DNA of 64,000 nt from an uncultured Spirochaetales bacterium (GCA_934277975.1 CAKQWE010000004.1:1-64000), one strand, 5' to 3'; counted from the first letter of the stretch, positions 5,723 through 13,938 are shown. Notes: generated by a model not told the origin, from the sequence alone. Program-made: numbers and translations.

Positions 5723-8371
5723 CTATCGGGTTGCGAGAAGGACTCCCTTTTCTGGGACAATGATCTTGCCTTCGACCATGCGGTTTCCAGTTGCGAAGTC
5801 CTGTCCGCAGAGAAGCAGCTTCCACTGGCCGTGCGGCAGGCTGTGGTGGATGGCGTGTTCGTTTGGGTTGAAGAGCGCATAGCCTTTGAGCATGCCGTCG
5901 TAGTGGTAGAGGGCTTCTATCACGTTGCCGTCAAGTATGTTGCATGAGACGTGCGAGTTGCCTATGAATGGGTTGGCTCTGCGGAGGGCTATGAGGTCCT
6001 TGTACCATTTGGCCATTTCAAGTGCATCTTCGTCGGATGTGAGGGTCTGCCAGTCTATGTTGTTTATGTCGTCGTTTGCATTGTAGCTGTTGCCGTCGCC
6101 GTTCTTGCTTCTGAGCAGCTCTTCGCCGGCGAGCATGAAGGGCATACCTCTTGAAAGGAGGACGCATGCGGCCCCCAGTCTGTTCATGGCAAGGAGCTGC
6201 TGTTTCGTGGCGTTTATGTTGGAAAGTTTGAGTTTGTCCCAAAGGGTGTTGTTGTCATGGCTGCTCATGTAGTTCACGACCATTGCATTCTTGGCCTCCC
6301 AGTAGATTCCATGCGTTCCAACTCCGCCTTTGAGTCCAAAGGCCACCTTGTTTGCACTGTCGTAGCAGGCGCCGCCGTTTATGTATCCGCGCGACTGCAC
6401 CTCGAAGACGTTGCCTTTGAGGCCGTCCCTTATGACATCGTTGAACACCGCTATTGAGCCTATTGCGTTGTGGCTTGCGTGGACTTTTGCAACGTTGTGC
6501 TGGTTTGCAAGCCTGTTGCTGTCAAGTGCGCATACTCCACCGGCCCAGCCTTCACCATAGAGAAGGGCCTTTGGGTTTATGGCGTGAAGGGCCTGCTCCA
6601 CGGCCTGCATTGTGTCTGTGTCATGGATTGCCATGAGGTCGAACCTGAAGCTGTCTATGTGGTATTCAACAGCCCAGAACCGTATGCTGTCCACCATAAA
6701 CTTGCGGAACATGGCCCTTTGGGATGCCGTTTCGTTTCCGCAACCGCTTCCATTGGAGTTTGTTCCGTTGAAGTTGTACCTGTAGTAATAGTAGGGGACT
6801 ATCCTGTTGAAGTTGGAGTTTGCATCGTATGTGTGGTTGTAGACCACGTCCATGACTATGCCTATGCCTCTCTCATGAATGGCCTGCACCATGCGCTTGA
6901 ATTCGCTTATCCTCACCTCTCCATGGTATGGGTCCGTGGAGTAGCTGCCTTCCGGTACGTTGAAGTTCTTTGGGTCGTAGCCCCAGTTGAATTGCGGAGT
7001 TTCGTTTGCGGTTTCGTTTGCAGCTTCGTCCACGGTGGCGAAGTCGAAGACCGGGTTGAGTTGGATATGGGTGATACCAAGTTCCTTGACGTGGTCAATT
7101 CCAAAGGGGACGCCGTTTTTGCCTACATGGCCTGACTCGGTGAACGCTAGATACTTGCCTTTGTATTTGGACTGGGGGTCCTTGTTGGAGAAGTCCCTTA
7201 CATGGACCTCCCATACTACGGCATCCGAATACGAGTCTATGTTGTCTACATAGTGATCGTCGTTCCAGTTCTTTGGATTCGTGAGGTCCATGTCAACGAC
7301 CATGCCCCTGTCGCCGTTCACTCCAACGGCCTTTGCGTAGGGATCCACGGCTTCCTGCGTGCCAATTGTAGTGGTCACTGTGTAGGTGTAGTAGGTGCCG
7401 TGATGGCATTTGTTGGCAGGTACGGTGGTTGACCAGACTCCTTTGCCGTAATTTGACAACGGGATGGTTGCAAAGGCTTTTCCATCATGTCCGTCGTGGA
7501 AAAGGTTCACGGATACTTTTTGTGCCGTAGGGGCCCACACCTTGAAGGTCGTTGACCCTTGGTTGTCATTTGCATTCAAGCCCGATGTCGTTGAGCTTTG
7601 CGTTTCATTCATAGCAGACGTTGTGCATGGCTTGAGGGTCTTGCATGTGTTGAGCGTTGACCCAAGATCGTTCCCATCGTAGGTGAAGTTGTCTATGAAC
7701 CACTGGGTATCGAAGATGTGGGTTGGGACTATCTCCCTTTCTCCATAGCCGTCTATGTCTATCCTGTAGCTTCGTGATATGTCCAGGTTTTCATTGAGTA
7801 TGACGATTCCAGTCTCCGTGAGGGCGTTCTTTGGTTTTGTTTCCTTGATGTCCAGTTTGCTGCCGTCTTCGTCAGTTACTGTGATTTGGCTGTTCGAGGT
7901 GATGCATACCTTTGGAGCAACATGGAACCGTATGACGTTGCGGTCCAGCATCTCGGCAAACGTGAAGACTCGTATGGGTTTTAGCGTTGCTCCGTTGTCA
8001 TCGCTTATGTACTGGTTGCCGTCTCCTGTTTTGAGGTATATGTCCGTTTCCTTTCCTGTAATCGTAACGGAGCGGTCTTCGTGCCAATCCTTGTAGGCCG
8101 TACCCCATGCTGAACCGCAAGGGTCTGAACAGTTGGTTCTCACGATGAATCCTACATGGTCTATGTGTTTTGGGACATCGATTATGCATTTGGAGCCGTA
8201 TTCGCATGGGTGTAGCCTATAGCCGCTTCCAGCCTTGCCATCCCACCACACCCACACATCGCAGTTGCTTAGGTTGTCGTTTCCGTTCCAATAGAAGGTG
8301 AGTGTGTTTGCGTTGCTTGTTTCGTGTGTGCCGTGTATGTCTTTGGCTGTGCTGCCGTATGCGTTTTCCAT
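5723..8371 (-). CDS. pulA: Type I pullulanase (GH13) with CBM41
   Basis: A debranching enzyme that cleaves alpha-1,6 linkages in pullulan, glycogen or limit dextrins; 882 aa. In order: an N-terminal CBM41 starch-binding module (FYWNGNDN, VWVWWDG, residues ~20-125), a pullulanase-associated domain (~130-230), a CBM48-like module (STTFKVWAPTAQKVSV, ~270-365) and a GH13 barrel. Barrel motifs: FNWGYDPKNFNVPEGSYS, VVYNHTY, the nucleophile in SFRFDLM, the acid/base in YGEGWAGG, and MSSHDNNTLWDKL. No signal peptide is present, which points to intracellular glycogen or imported-dextrin turnover, although CBM41 is commoner on exported forms. It is transcribed alone; its 3' end abuts the ABC operon promoter. 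Confidence 0.93.
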   Translation of the reverse strand: MENAYGSTAKDIHGTHETSNANTLTFYWNGNDNLSNCDVWVWWDGKAGSGYRLHPCEYGSKCIIDVPKHIDHVGFIVRTNCSDPCGSAWGTAYKDWHEDRSVTITGKETDIYLKTGDGNQYISDDNGATLKPIRVFTFAEMLDRNVIRFHVAPKVCITSNSQITVTDEDGSKLDIKETKPKNALTETGIVILNENLDISRSYRIDIDGYGEREIVPTHIFDTQWFIDNFTYDGNDLGSTLNTCKTLKPCTTSAMNETQSSTTSGLNANDNQGSTTFKVWAPTAQKVSVNLFHDGHDGKAFATIPLSNYGKGVWSTTVPANKCHHGTYYTYTVTTTIGTQEAVDPYAKAVGVNGDRGMVVDMDLTNPKNWNDDHYVDNIDSYSDAVVWEVHVRDFSNKDPQSKYKGKYLAFTESGHVGKNGVPFGIDHVKELGITHIQLNPVFDFATVDEAANETANETPQFNWGYDPKNFNVPEGSYSTDPYHGEVRISEFKRMVQAIHERGIGIVMDVVYNHTYDANSNFNRIVPYYYYRYNFNGTNSNGSGCGNETASQRAMFRKFMVDSIRFWAVEYHIDSFRFDLMAIHDTDTMQAVEQALHAINPKALLYGEGWAGGVCALDSNRLANQHNVAKVHASHNAIGSIAVFNDVIRDGLKGNVFEVQSRGYINGGACYDSANKVAFGLKGGVGTHGIYWEAKNAMVVNYMSSHDNNTLWDKLKLSNINATKQQLLAMNRLGAACVLLSRGMPFMLAGEELLRSKNGDGNSYNANDDINNIDWQTLTSDEDALEMAKWYKDLIALRRANPFIGNSHVSCNILDGNVIEALYHYDGMLKGYALFNPNEHAIHHSLPHGQWKLLLCGQDFATGNRMVEGKIIVPEKGVLLATR

Positions 8372-8425
8372 GATGATGCCATTCTAAACCATTATGGGTT
8401 AGGGTTTCCACTGGGTTTGAATTCA

Positions 8426-8623
8426 TTATATGTTGTGCTTTTTCCTAAGCTCTGCAACTGCCATGTCTGCATTGTAGTAGTCGTTGTTTTCCAAGTCCTG
8501 TTCTGCTTCTTCAATCTTTGAATATACTTCAAGTTTTTTCATGTACTGTTCGTTGGAATTGTGGTACATCTTCAATCTCGAGGAGATTCCTTTCTGTTTT
8601 TCTGCATGTGTTGTTTGAAGCAT
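8426..8623 (-). CDS. Small antitoxin-like protein, orphan
   Basis: A 65-aa, mostly helical and acidic protein with a good ribosome binding site (AAAGGAGATTGAT before ATG). The tail AEQDLENNDYYNADMAVAELRKKHNI resembles the toxin-wrapping C-terminus of RelB/Phd-type antitoxins, which usually ends in A-x-x-x-LRKKY-like sequence. No partner toxin gene of the ParE/RelE kind is next to it. It could be a solitary antitoxin or an unrelated small regulator. It lies directly beside the first type I toxin locus, which is a different class of system. Confidence 0.6.
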   Translation of the reverse strand: MLQTTHAEKQKGISSRLKMYHNSNEQYMKKLEVYSKIEEAEQDLENNDYYNADMAVAELRKKHNI

Positions 8624-8699
8624 ATCAATCTCCTTTGTTCGTTGCCTTGTTTGCCATTAGCTTTCATATCCTATCGTGGATGTGCGACTAAGAGCTAAG

Positions 8700-8729
8700 T
8701 TGACAACCGAACCATTCCGTGGTTATCAT
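8700..8729 (+). promoter_or_regulatory. Promoter of candidate antisense RNA (locus 1)
   Basis: TTGACA (8700-8705), 17 bp, TTATCA (8723-8728), or TATCAT at 18 bp. No coding sequence follows on this strand; transcription would run head-on into the small toxin gene, with a start near 8735, directly before the left inverted arm (8738-8776). Confidence 0.65.
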
Positions 8730-8734
8730 TGGGC

Positions 8735-8830
8735 TGGAAGAGGAAGGCCACCCGAAGCGGTCAGCCTGCCCTTACCAGTTTTTTCTTGCGAAAATCGCCG
8801 GCAGCAGCAAACTAGCGGCGATTTTCTTTG
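8735..8830 (+). ncRNA. Candidate antitoxin RNA of type I toxin-antitoxin locus 1
   Basis: The predicted RNA starts near 8735 and stops at the hairpin AAAATCGCCG...CGGCGATTTT (8791-8825), followed by CTTTG. It overlaps the last codons and 3' end of the convergent toxin mRNA by antisense pairing. Its 5' segment 8738-8776 is an inverted homologue of the toxin 5' leader (8957-8998); both begin AGAGG, carry GGCCACCC and end with CCCTTACCA. Existence is inferred from promoter, terminator and arms. Confidence 0.55.
8791..8825. terminator. Shared bidirectional terminator, locus 1
   Basis: A perfect 10-bp inverted repeat AAAATCGCCG / CGGCGATTTT with a 15-nt loop that contains the toxin stop codon. 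Because the stem ends in A4/T4, it can act on both strands. Confidence 0.7.
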
Positions 8831-8928
8831 TTCTTACGAAGTTGGATGAGCATCAGAACAAGCTGAAGTACACCTACCGCAAGACCTGCGACCCCGACAA
8901 CGACTGAAATCATCGTCAAAGTTTCCAA
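8812..8928 (-). CDS. Small membrane peptide, candidate type I toxin (holin-like/Fst-like)
   Basis: A 38-codon gene from TTG at 8928 (in-frame ATG at 8913) to TAG at 8812, preceded by GAGGAGG with an 8-nt spacer. The peptide is one hydrophobic helix (ISVVVGVAGLAVGVLQLVLM) and a charged tail QLRKNKENRR, the plan of Fst/TxpA/holin-like type I toxins that depolarise the membrane when overexpressed. The leader (8957-8998) folds into a GC-rich stem and an antisense RNA is predicted on the other strand. A -10-like TATAGA is placed at 9002-9007 just upstream of the leader. Toxicity is inference from architecture and peptide design. Confidence 0.6.
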   Translation of the reverse strand: METLTMISVVVGVAGLAVGVLQLVLMLIQLRKNKENRR

Positions 8929-8956
8929 GTTCCTTACCTCCTCTTGTATTAAGATT

Positions 8957-8998
8957 TGGTAAGGGCAAAGCCAACCGCCCCGTTTGGGTGGCCCTCTT
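8957..8998 (-). promoter_or_regulatory. Structured 5' leader of toxin 1, right inverted arm
   Basis: On the minus strand the leader reads AGAGGGCCACCCAAACGGGG then CGGTTGGC...GCCCTTACCA. It can pair with itself (AGGGC with GCCCT, CCACC with GGTTGG) and is an inverted imperfect copy of 8738-8776. A self-folded leader that limits translation is usual in type I toxin mRNAs. Confidence 0.55.
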
Positions 8999-9145
8999 GA
9001 TTCTATATCAGGTTCATATGTTTTTCTATATCGCGACCCTGTTTATGAGACGTTTTCATTTCAACTTGTTCGAAGATGTCCATGGCAAAACCAAAACAAG
9101 TTGACAAGTTGCAAGTTCATGTACGTTCATTGTAGGATATCATAT

Positions 9146-9161
9146 CGTATACGGATATACG
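9146..9161. promoter_or_regulatory. Palindrome upstream of glycerate kinase, possible operator
   Basis: CGTATA-CGGA-TATACG is a perfect 6-bp-arm inverted repeat about 50 bp before the glycerate kinase start. A regulator-binding site is possible but unproven. Confidence 0.3.
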
Positions 9162-9209
9162 GTTCGTCACTGATTGATACAACTATACTTCCAATCAGGA
9201 GGTTTAACC

Positions 9210-10331
9210 ATGAAGAAAGCAATACTCATACCTGATTCGTTCAAAGGAACAATGTCTTCTCTGGAGATATGCAGCATCATGAAGAAGGAGATCCTGAAAA
9301 AGTTCCCTGACTGCAGAGTCGTGTCCATACCGGTGGCCGATGGTGGCGAAGGAAGCTGCGAGTCGTTCCTTCAGGCATTAGGCGGTGAAATGGTGAATGT
9401 TGAAGTAACGGGTCCGTTTCCAAACGAAAAGGTCATGGGTTATTACGCAATGCTTCCTGACATGACAGCCGTTGTCGAGACCGCTGCTGCGGCATCTCTT
9501 CCAATGGTTGAGGACCGCAAGGACCCAAGGAACACGACTACATATGGGGTGGGTGAGCTTGTTCTTCATGCCGTCCAAAGCGGAGCTAAGAAGATAATTA
9601 TAGCTCTTGGTGGCAGCTGCACAAACGATGCAGCCTGCGGGTTGGCTGCGGCATGTGGAATACGATTCTACGATTCCAATGGCAATGCCTTTGTTCCTGT
9701 AGGTGGAACCTTGAAGGACGTTGCGCGTATAGACGTTTCAAACTTGTACGAAGAGGTGAAGAACATTCCAATCGTTGCCATGTGCGACATAGACAATCCT
9801 TTCTACGGAGAGAGTGGCGCTGCATATGTATATGCTCCTCAGAAGGGTGCGGACGAGGAATGCGTAAGGGACTTGGATGCAGGGCTAAGGCATATTGCAG
9901 ATATAATGGAACGAGATTTGAAGATTGATGTGCAGAGCATTCCCGGTGCAGGGGCCGCTGGAGGAATGGGGGGTGGCATAGCAGCCTTCCTGAACGCTCC
10001 TCTTAGAATGGGGATAGACGTGGTCTTGGACTGCACAGGATTCGATGAAACAGCCAAGGACGCGGACTATATCTTCACAGGAGAGGGGAAGATTGACTCC
10101 CAAAGTCTAAGGGGAAAAGTCGTAATTGGTGTCTCAAAACGTGCAAAAGAGCTCAAAGTTCCAGTGATAGCCGTGGTTGGGGACATTGGAGACAACATCC
10201 AAAGTGTCTATGACGAAGGAGTCAAGGCCGTGTTCTCGATCAATAGAGTCGCCGTTCCGTATACGGTTGCGAGAACTCGCGCAAAGAGCGACCTTGCTCT
10301 TACGATGGACAATATTCTTAGAGTATTGTGA
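9210..10331 (+). CDS. Glycerate kinase (GlxK/GarK family)
   Basis: Phosphorylates D-glycerate to 2- or 3-phosphoglycerate; 373 aa, the normal length for glycerate kinase type 1. Family motifs are IPDSFKGTMSS at the N-terminus, PVADGGEGSCESF, GGSCTNDAACGLAAA and AGAAGGMGGG near the middle, and FTGEGKIDSQSLRGKV. ATG at 9210 follows AGGAGG by 7 nt; the longer upstream frame has no such site. The next gene begins 27 bp later in the same direction and may be co-transcribed. Glycerate could come from sugar-acid or serine breakdown. Confidence 0.93.
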   Translation: MKKAILIPDSFKGTMSSLEICSIMKKEILKKFPDCRVVSIPVADGGEGSCESFLQALGGEMVNVEVTGPFPNEKVMGYYAMLPDMTAVVETAAAASLPMVEDRKDPRNTTTYGVGELVLHAVQSGAKKIIIALGGSCTNDAACGLAAACGIRFYDSNGNAFVPVGGTLKDVARIDVSNLYEEVKNIPIVAMCDIDNPFYGESGAAYVYAPQKGADEECVRDLDAGLRHIADIMERDLKIDVQSIPGAGAAGGMGGGIAAFLNAPLRMGIDVVLDCTGFDETAKDADYIFTGEGKIDSQSLRGKVVIGVSKRAKELKVPVIAVVGDIGDNIQSVYDEGVKAVFSINRVAVPYTVARTRAKSDLALTMDNILRVL

Positions 10332-10358
10332 ATCGTTCACGGAATGGAGTGAAGAAAG

Positions 10359-10997
10359 ATGACAGTCCACGAAATTGACATGGATGGCTACAAAAGGAAG
10401 GCTCATTTCGATTACTTCAGATCCTTGCAGTATCCCTACGTAGGGGTGACTGTCGAACAGGATGTAACAGCGGCGCTGCGTTTCAGCAAAGAGACAGGGA
10501 GGTCATTTTATCTTACGATCCTTCACGCCGTCGCTTTGGCTGCAGATGCTGTTCCTGAACTCAGGCAAAGGATACGTAACAATAAGATCGTAGAGTACTC
10601 TGAATGCCCCACCTCCCACACGGAACGCACTCAAGGAAATGAGTATTGCTATTGTACGCTTCGTCATCACATGAGCCTATCGGACTACTTTGAAACAGCG
10701 GAGGAAGCGAGGCGGAACTGTGAGGTGAATGGCATCAAGGAAGATGAGGACGTAGAGGGTATGTATTTTATCTCGACGCTTCCATGGCTGCATTACACGT
10801 CCCTTATCCAACCCGTTGCTTGCAACGATGAGTCCAATCCAAGAATCACATGGGGCAAATATTCAATTACGGAATCTGGTAGAGTCGTTATGCCTGTTTC
10901 GATACTGGCTCATCATGCTCTGGTGGACGGCAGCCACATTGCACGGTTCTACAGCAATCTGGCGCAGGAGATTGAGAAGTTCCACTCTGTGATGTGA
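10359..10997 (+). CDS. Chloramphenicol acetyltransferase-like protein
   Basis: A 212-aa member of the CAT/type A family. Catalysis uses the His in HHALVDGSHIA near the C-terminus, which matches the HHAxxDG motif, and the fold-typical RQRIRNNKIVEY and SLSDYFETAEEA segments are present. Many chromosomal CAT-like enzymes lack resistance activity and acetylate other small molecules, so resistance should not be assumed. It follows the glycerate kinase gene by 27 bp and is followed by a palindromic element copy. The length is normal (210-220 aa). Confidence 0.88.
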   Translation: MTVHEIDMDGYKRKAHFDYFRSLQYPYVGVTVEQDVTAALRFSKETGRSFYLTILHAVALAADAVPELRQRIRNNKIVEYSECPTSHTERTQGNEYCYCTLRHHMSLSDYFETAEEARRNCEVNGIKEDEDVEGMYFISTLPWLHYTSLIQPVACNDESNPRITWGKYSITESGRVVMPVSILAHHALVDGSHIARFYSNLAQEIEKFHSVM

Positions 10998-11030
10998 GTT
11001 CCCCTTTGTTCATAGGATGATTTTGTTTTA

Positions 11031-11197
11031 GAGGAACTTTCAAAACTATGCTTTGTGTGGATTGGACATGGATTGCCATGATGGAAGTCGCCTGAAGCAA
11101 CTGAGATAATACTTTGTGTATTATGAAGTTGCGGAAGGAGATGTTCCAGCCGTGCAGGGCATGGCCAGGACGCATGAAGGAGTTCTGGAAGTTCCTT
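11031..11197 (-). mobile_element. MITE-like palindromic element, copy 2
   Basis: This is the reverse complement of the element at 351-510, with about 90 percent identity by eye. Its ends are GGAACTTTCAAAACT (11033-11047) and AGTTCTGGAAGTTCC (11181-11195). The internal hairpin ATAATAC-TTTGT-GTATTAT is kept. No flanking direct repeat is evident here. It lies 35 bp downstream of the CAT-like gene and could also work as a transcribed 3' hairpin. Confidence 0.8.
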
Positions 11198-11280
11198 TTT
11201 AATGGAATGGATTAGGCTTCCATTGTTCCTGAAATTCCAGTGTATATTCACCTTGGCCTTAAACTCCAATATTTAAGCCT

Positions 11281-11442
11281 ATTACGGAGCAGAGACCGCA
11301 GCCTGTGAAGCTGATAGACTCTCCGTCCACGCTCTCTGACATAATGCAGAACAGCGTGTCCTTCCAGTACTCATACGAGACATGGAGGGCCTACGCACTT
11401 GCATTGGAGGGCTTCTACAAGTCGTTGGGTGCAGACACCTGA
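11281..11442 (+). pseudogene. Possible C-terminal remnant of a protein-coding gene
   Basis: An open frame ending at TGA 11440-11442 reads VKLIDSPSTLSDIMQNSVSF then a Trp/Tyr-rich tail that ends GFYKSLGADT. It looks like a protein C-terminus cut off on its 5' side, followed by a good terminator. I cannot assign a family. The region 11198-11280 before it holds nothing recognisable. Confidence 0.3.
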
Positions 11443-11482
11443 TTGAGCCCAATAGCAAACAGGTATATTCATTCTTGTCTTC

Positions 11483-11514
11483 CACCCTGCATTAGCGATG
11501 GTGCAGGGTTTTTT
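11483..11514 (+). terminator. Rho-independent terminator
   Basis: ACCCTGCA (11484-11491) pairs with TGCAGGGT (11502-11509), followed by a T6 run. It may end the CAT-like transcript or belong to the adjacent gene remnant. Confidence 0.8.
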
Positions 11515-11628
11515 CATGCCTTTTAGGAGGTGCCTATACGCTTCTTTTGTACCTTTTTGTGTATCTTTTCAATGGAAAACAAAAATACAACTCCTTATAA
11601 TATAAAAAGTTGCATTTATAATGGAGAA

Positions 11629-11712
11629 TGCCCAGAACAAGACTCGAACTTGCACAGTATTGCTACCACTAGGACCTGAACCTAGCGCGTCTACCAATTC
11701 CGCCATCTGGGC
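11629..11712 (-). tRNA. tRNA-Leu (anticodon CAG)
   Basis: The minus strand folds as a class II tRNA: acceptor GCCCAGA/TCTGGGC, a D-loop with GGTAGACGC, an anticodon stem CTAGG/CCTAG around TTCAGGT (anticodon CAG), a long variable arm, and TTCGAGT in the T-loop. It is 84 nt with discriminator A and no encoded CCA. Confidence 0.93.
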
Positions 11713-11722
11713 AACTAGGGAA

Positions 11723-11751
11723 AATATAGAGCAAAGGAAGGTCCTTGTCAA
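11723..11751 (-). promoter_or_regulatory. Promoter of tRNA-Leu
   Basis: On the minus strand, TTGACA (11746-11751), 17 bp, TATATT (11723-11728), ending 11 bp before the tRNA. Confidence 0.8.
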
Positions 11752-11860
11752 TTGAGGTGTCTGAGGGTATGGTCGCTTGGCAACTCGTTTGCACTGAGTT
11801 GTTGGAGTTTTGGAAGTTGCTCTCTTGTTGCTCTTATATTCATTTGGCCTTTCTATTCTT

Positions 11861-12427
11861 TTATTGTTTTATATGCAACTCAACCTGCGTGGCGAATAGT
11901 TGCCCCAGTTTTAGCATTGACGAGGCGTCTAGGTGGGCTTTGTCATTGGTTTGACAGATTAGATTGAGTGCGTTTGAATTTATAAAGATACATCTTTGCA
12001 TTTCGTTGCTGAGCTTGTATTTGGCATTATTGACAACGGTATAGTGCTTCCAGTTTGCGTTTATTCCCGCATCAAGGAAGAAGAAGCCTCCTGGTAGGGA
12101 GATTGAATCGTAACGCTGCCTGAGCGAGGCTAAAAAGTTTTTTTCGTTTTCAAAGTACTGTGAAGCAGTAGAGTATTTTATGGCATCTGACTCACTTTGC
12201 ATCCATGCGAAGGCCGCAATTTCATATTCCAGACCTTGTTGTTTGAGTATTTCTAGTGACTGGTCAATCCATGCGACAAGTCCCTCGTATGATTTGTTTC
12301 CAGGATAAAAGTCGTTGTAGAGATTGTGGCCGCCGCAGGCATACTTGATTATGTAGATCGTTTTGTCTTTTTTGAGGTCATGTTTTCTCCTTATTGTAAT
12401 TGTACGCTTCTGGTATGTTATTCTCAA
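11861..12427 (-). pseudogene. Truncated SGNH/sialate O-acetylesterase-like protein
   Basis: The 188-aa frame matches the middle and end of the SASA carbohydrate-esterase family: KYACGGHNLYNDFYPG, a helical stretch, FAWMQSESDA (the WxQGESD block), and AHLDASSMLKLGQLFA with a plausible catalytic His. The N-terminal block with the GDSL-type nucleophile serine is absent; the frame starts at a weak ATG with no ribosome binding site. I infer 5' truncation and loss of function. SASA enzymes deacetylate sialic acids or plant glycans. Confidence 0.6.
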
Positions 12428-12492
12428 ACATAAAATGGAACTTTTGTTTAAGTATTATTGTAACCAAACTGTTAGTAGACTGTTTAGCTAAC

Positions 12493-12511
12493 TGCACGTG
12501 CAATACGTGCA
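12493..12511. promoter_or_regulatory. Palindrome in the leader of the lipoprotein gene
   Basis: TGCACGT-GCAAT-ACGTGCA is a perfect 7-bp-arm inverted repeat ending 20 bp before the ATG at 12531. It may be an operator or leader hairpin. A looser repeat GTTAG...CTAAC precedes it. Confidence 0.4.
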
Positions 12512-12530
12512 CTGAATATAAGGAGAAACT

Positions 12531-13877
12531 ATGAAAAAACTGCTAATTGTCTTTTCCTGCATTCTAATGATGTTTGCAATCGTAGCGTGCAATCAGGCTG
12601 GTCCCGATGTCAAGCCCGATGCCTTTGAAGAGGCGAATCAGACGATTCCTTCTTCGAATGTCGATATGAACGATGCCAAGGATGTCACTGAAGATCAGAC
12701 CGCTGCTTTCACAGCGGATTTTAACAAAGCAATGGAGAATGTTGGTTCCGGCTTCATTGCGCATGTCTTGACTGCTGACCCAGTTGATTTGAAGGAATGC
12801 ATTGAATTCTATCTCAATGGAGGCACCTCAAAGGTTCTTTATGCAGATTCTGATGTGGATGCAGACCCTTTCACTGTAGAAATTGATTCCCTTTCGGGCT
12901 CGCTGACTCTCGAGAGTAAGAAGTTGGTTTTTGAAGGCGAAACAGACGGAGCGACAAATGAAATAAGCGATTTGTTTGTTGTCGCAACTCTTTCAGGAAA
13001 GACTATTTCACTATCAATCAAAGGCACACTGAAGGATGGGAAGGCTGAAGCAAAAACGCTCGACATTTCAATTAAAATGAATTTGACGAATGGCATTTCC
13101 AACCCTGAGATCTCTGGGGATTCTGACGATATAGCTTCATTTGATAATGTCATAGCTCTCTGTAGCAATGGCTTGGCAGATTCAAAGGGAACAATTGTCA
13201 GAGCTGAAGGTCTCAATGTAACTGTTCTTGTCAACATCACTGGAACGGATATCTCAATCCCTGTTACTGTTTCTGTTGATGGAAATCTCTCTCTTTCTAC
13301 GACGGATTTGACAATTAAAGACGTATATGGAGAAGTGATAAAACACATCACTTTGGAAATGGATTCTCTCAAGGTTGTTGTTGATGCAGATGTGATTGGA
13401 AGCGTCTCTGCTTCTATCAAGGGGTTGACTTTTGAAATCAATACAGGATACGAAGGGGAAACGGGATCTCTCGAAGCATCTCTTTCTGTTTCTGAAGTTT
13501 CCCTCTCCGGCGAGCTTCTTCCATTGATGGACAACATAAGACTCAGAGCAAAGGTCAAAAACTTGACGATTAATGCAAGTGGAATCGTATCTGTAGGTTC
13601 CGTTGAAGCAACTGTTCTTGGATACAAGAACATCTCTATAGCTGCAAATATAACTGGGTTCAAAACAACCACTAGCGATTTCCTTGCAGACGCAACGTTC
13701 GATTTTGGTGCTGCAGTTTCATTCGAGAGTCAAACGATAGGAATTCGTGGTGAGTATTTCCACGAGCCGCTCATTCTCATCACCACTCTCAACGGATCGC
13801 CAGTGACGAATGACAGTCTCATTGCTCTCATTGGTGGAGTTGTCAATCCTACACCAGATGGTGACGATAGAGTCTAA
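12531..13877 (+). CDS. Putative lipoprotein, beta-rich, unknown function
   Basis: A 448-aa exported protein: MKKLLIVFSCILMMFAIVAC gives a lipoprotein signal with the lipidated Cys at residue 20. The mature part alternates short hydrophobic strands (SLSGSLTLESKKLVF, VSVDGNLSLSTTDLTIKDV, ITLEMDSLKVVVDADVIGSV) like repeated beta-strand modules. No enzyme motif is visible. It starts 6 nt after AAGGAGA and ends at a strong terminator, so it is monocistronic. Other spirochaetes have large paralogous lipoprotein sets of this style. Confidence 0.75.
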   Translation: MKKLLIVFSCILMMFAIVACNQAGPDVKPDAFEEANQTIPSSNVDMNDAKDVTEDQTAAFTADFNKAMENVGSGFIAHVLTADPVDLKECIEFYLNGGTSKVLYADSDVDADPFTVEIDSLSGSLTLESKKLVFEGETDGATNEISDLFVVATLSGKTISLSIKGTLKDGKAEAKTLDISIKMNLTNGISNPEISGDSDDIASFDNVIALCSNGLADSKGTIVRAEGLNVTVLVNITGTDISIPVTVSVDGNLSLSTTDLTIKDVYGEVIKHITLEMDSLKVVVDADVIGSVSASIKGLTFEINTGYEGETGSLEASLSVSEVSLSGELLPLMDNIRLRAKVKNLTINASGIVSVGSVEATVLGYKNISIAANITGFKTTTSDFLADATFDFGAAVSFESQTIGIRGEYFHEPLILITTLNGSPVTNDSLIALIGGVVNPTPDGDDRV

Positions 13878-13900
13878 CGACTTCGTTTCCTGACCAACAC

Positions 13901-13938
13901 AGACTGCTGCGAAGTCAAAACCAAGCAGCAGTCTTTTT
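13901..13938 (+). terminator. Rho-independent terminator of the lipoprotein gene
   Basis: AGACTGCTGC (13901-13910) pairs with GCAGCAGTCT (13925-13934) and runs into T5. Confidence 0.9.

Noticed and set aside
6470..7135. A 221-codon plus-strand ORF
   Set aside because: It is antisense to the pullulanase catalytic domain, whose motifs confirm the minus strand.
10888..11269. Two minus-strand ORFs of 95-106 codons
   Set aside because: They read through the palindromic element; the same peptide appears in the frame at 275-580 only because the DNA element is repeated.
12839..13672. A 277-codon minus-strand ORF
   Set aside because: It lies wholly opposite the lipoprotein gene, has Ser/Thr/Val-rich shadow composition and no ribosome binding site.
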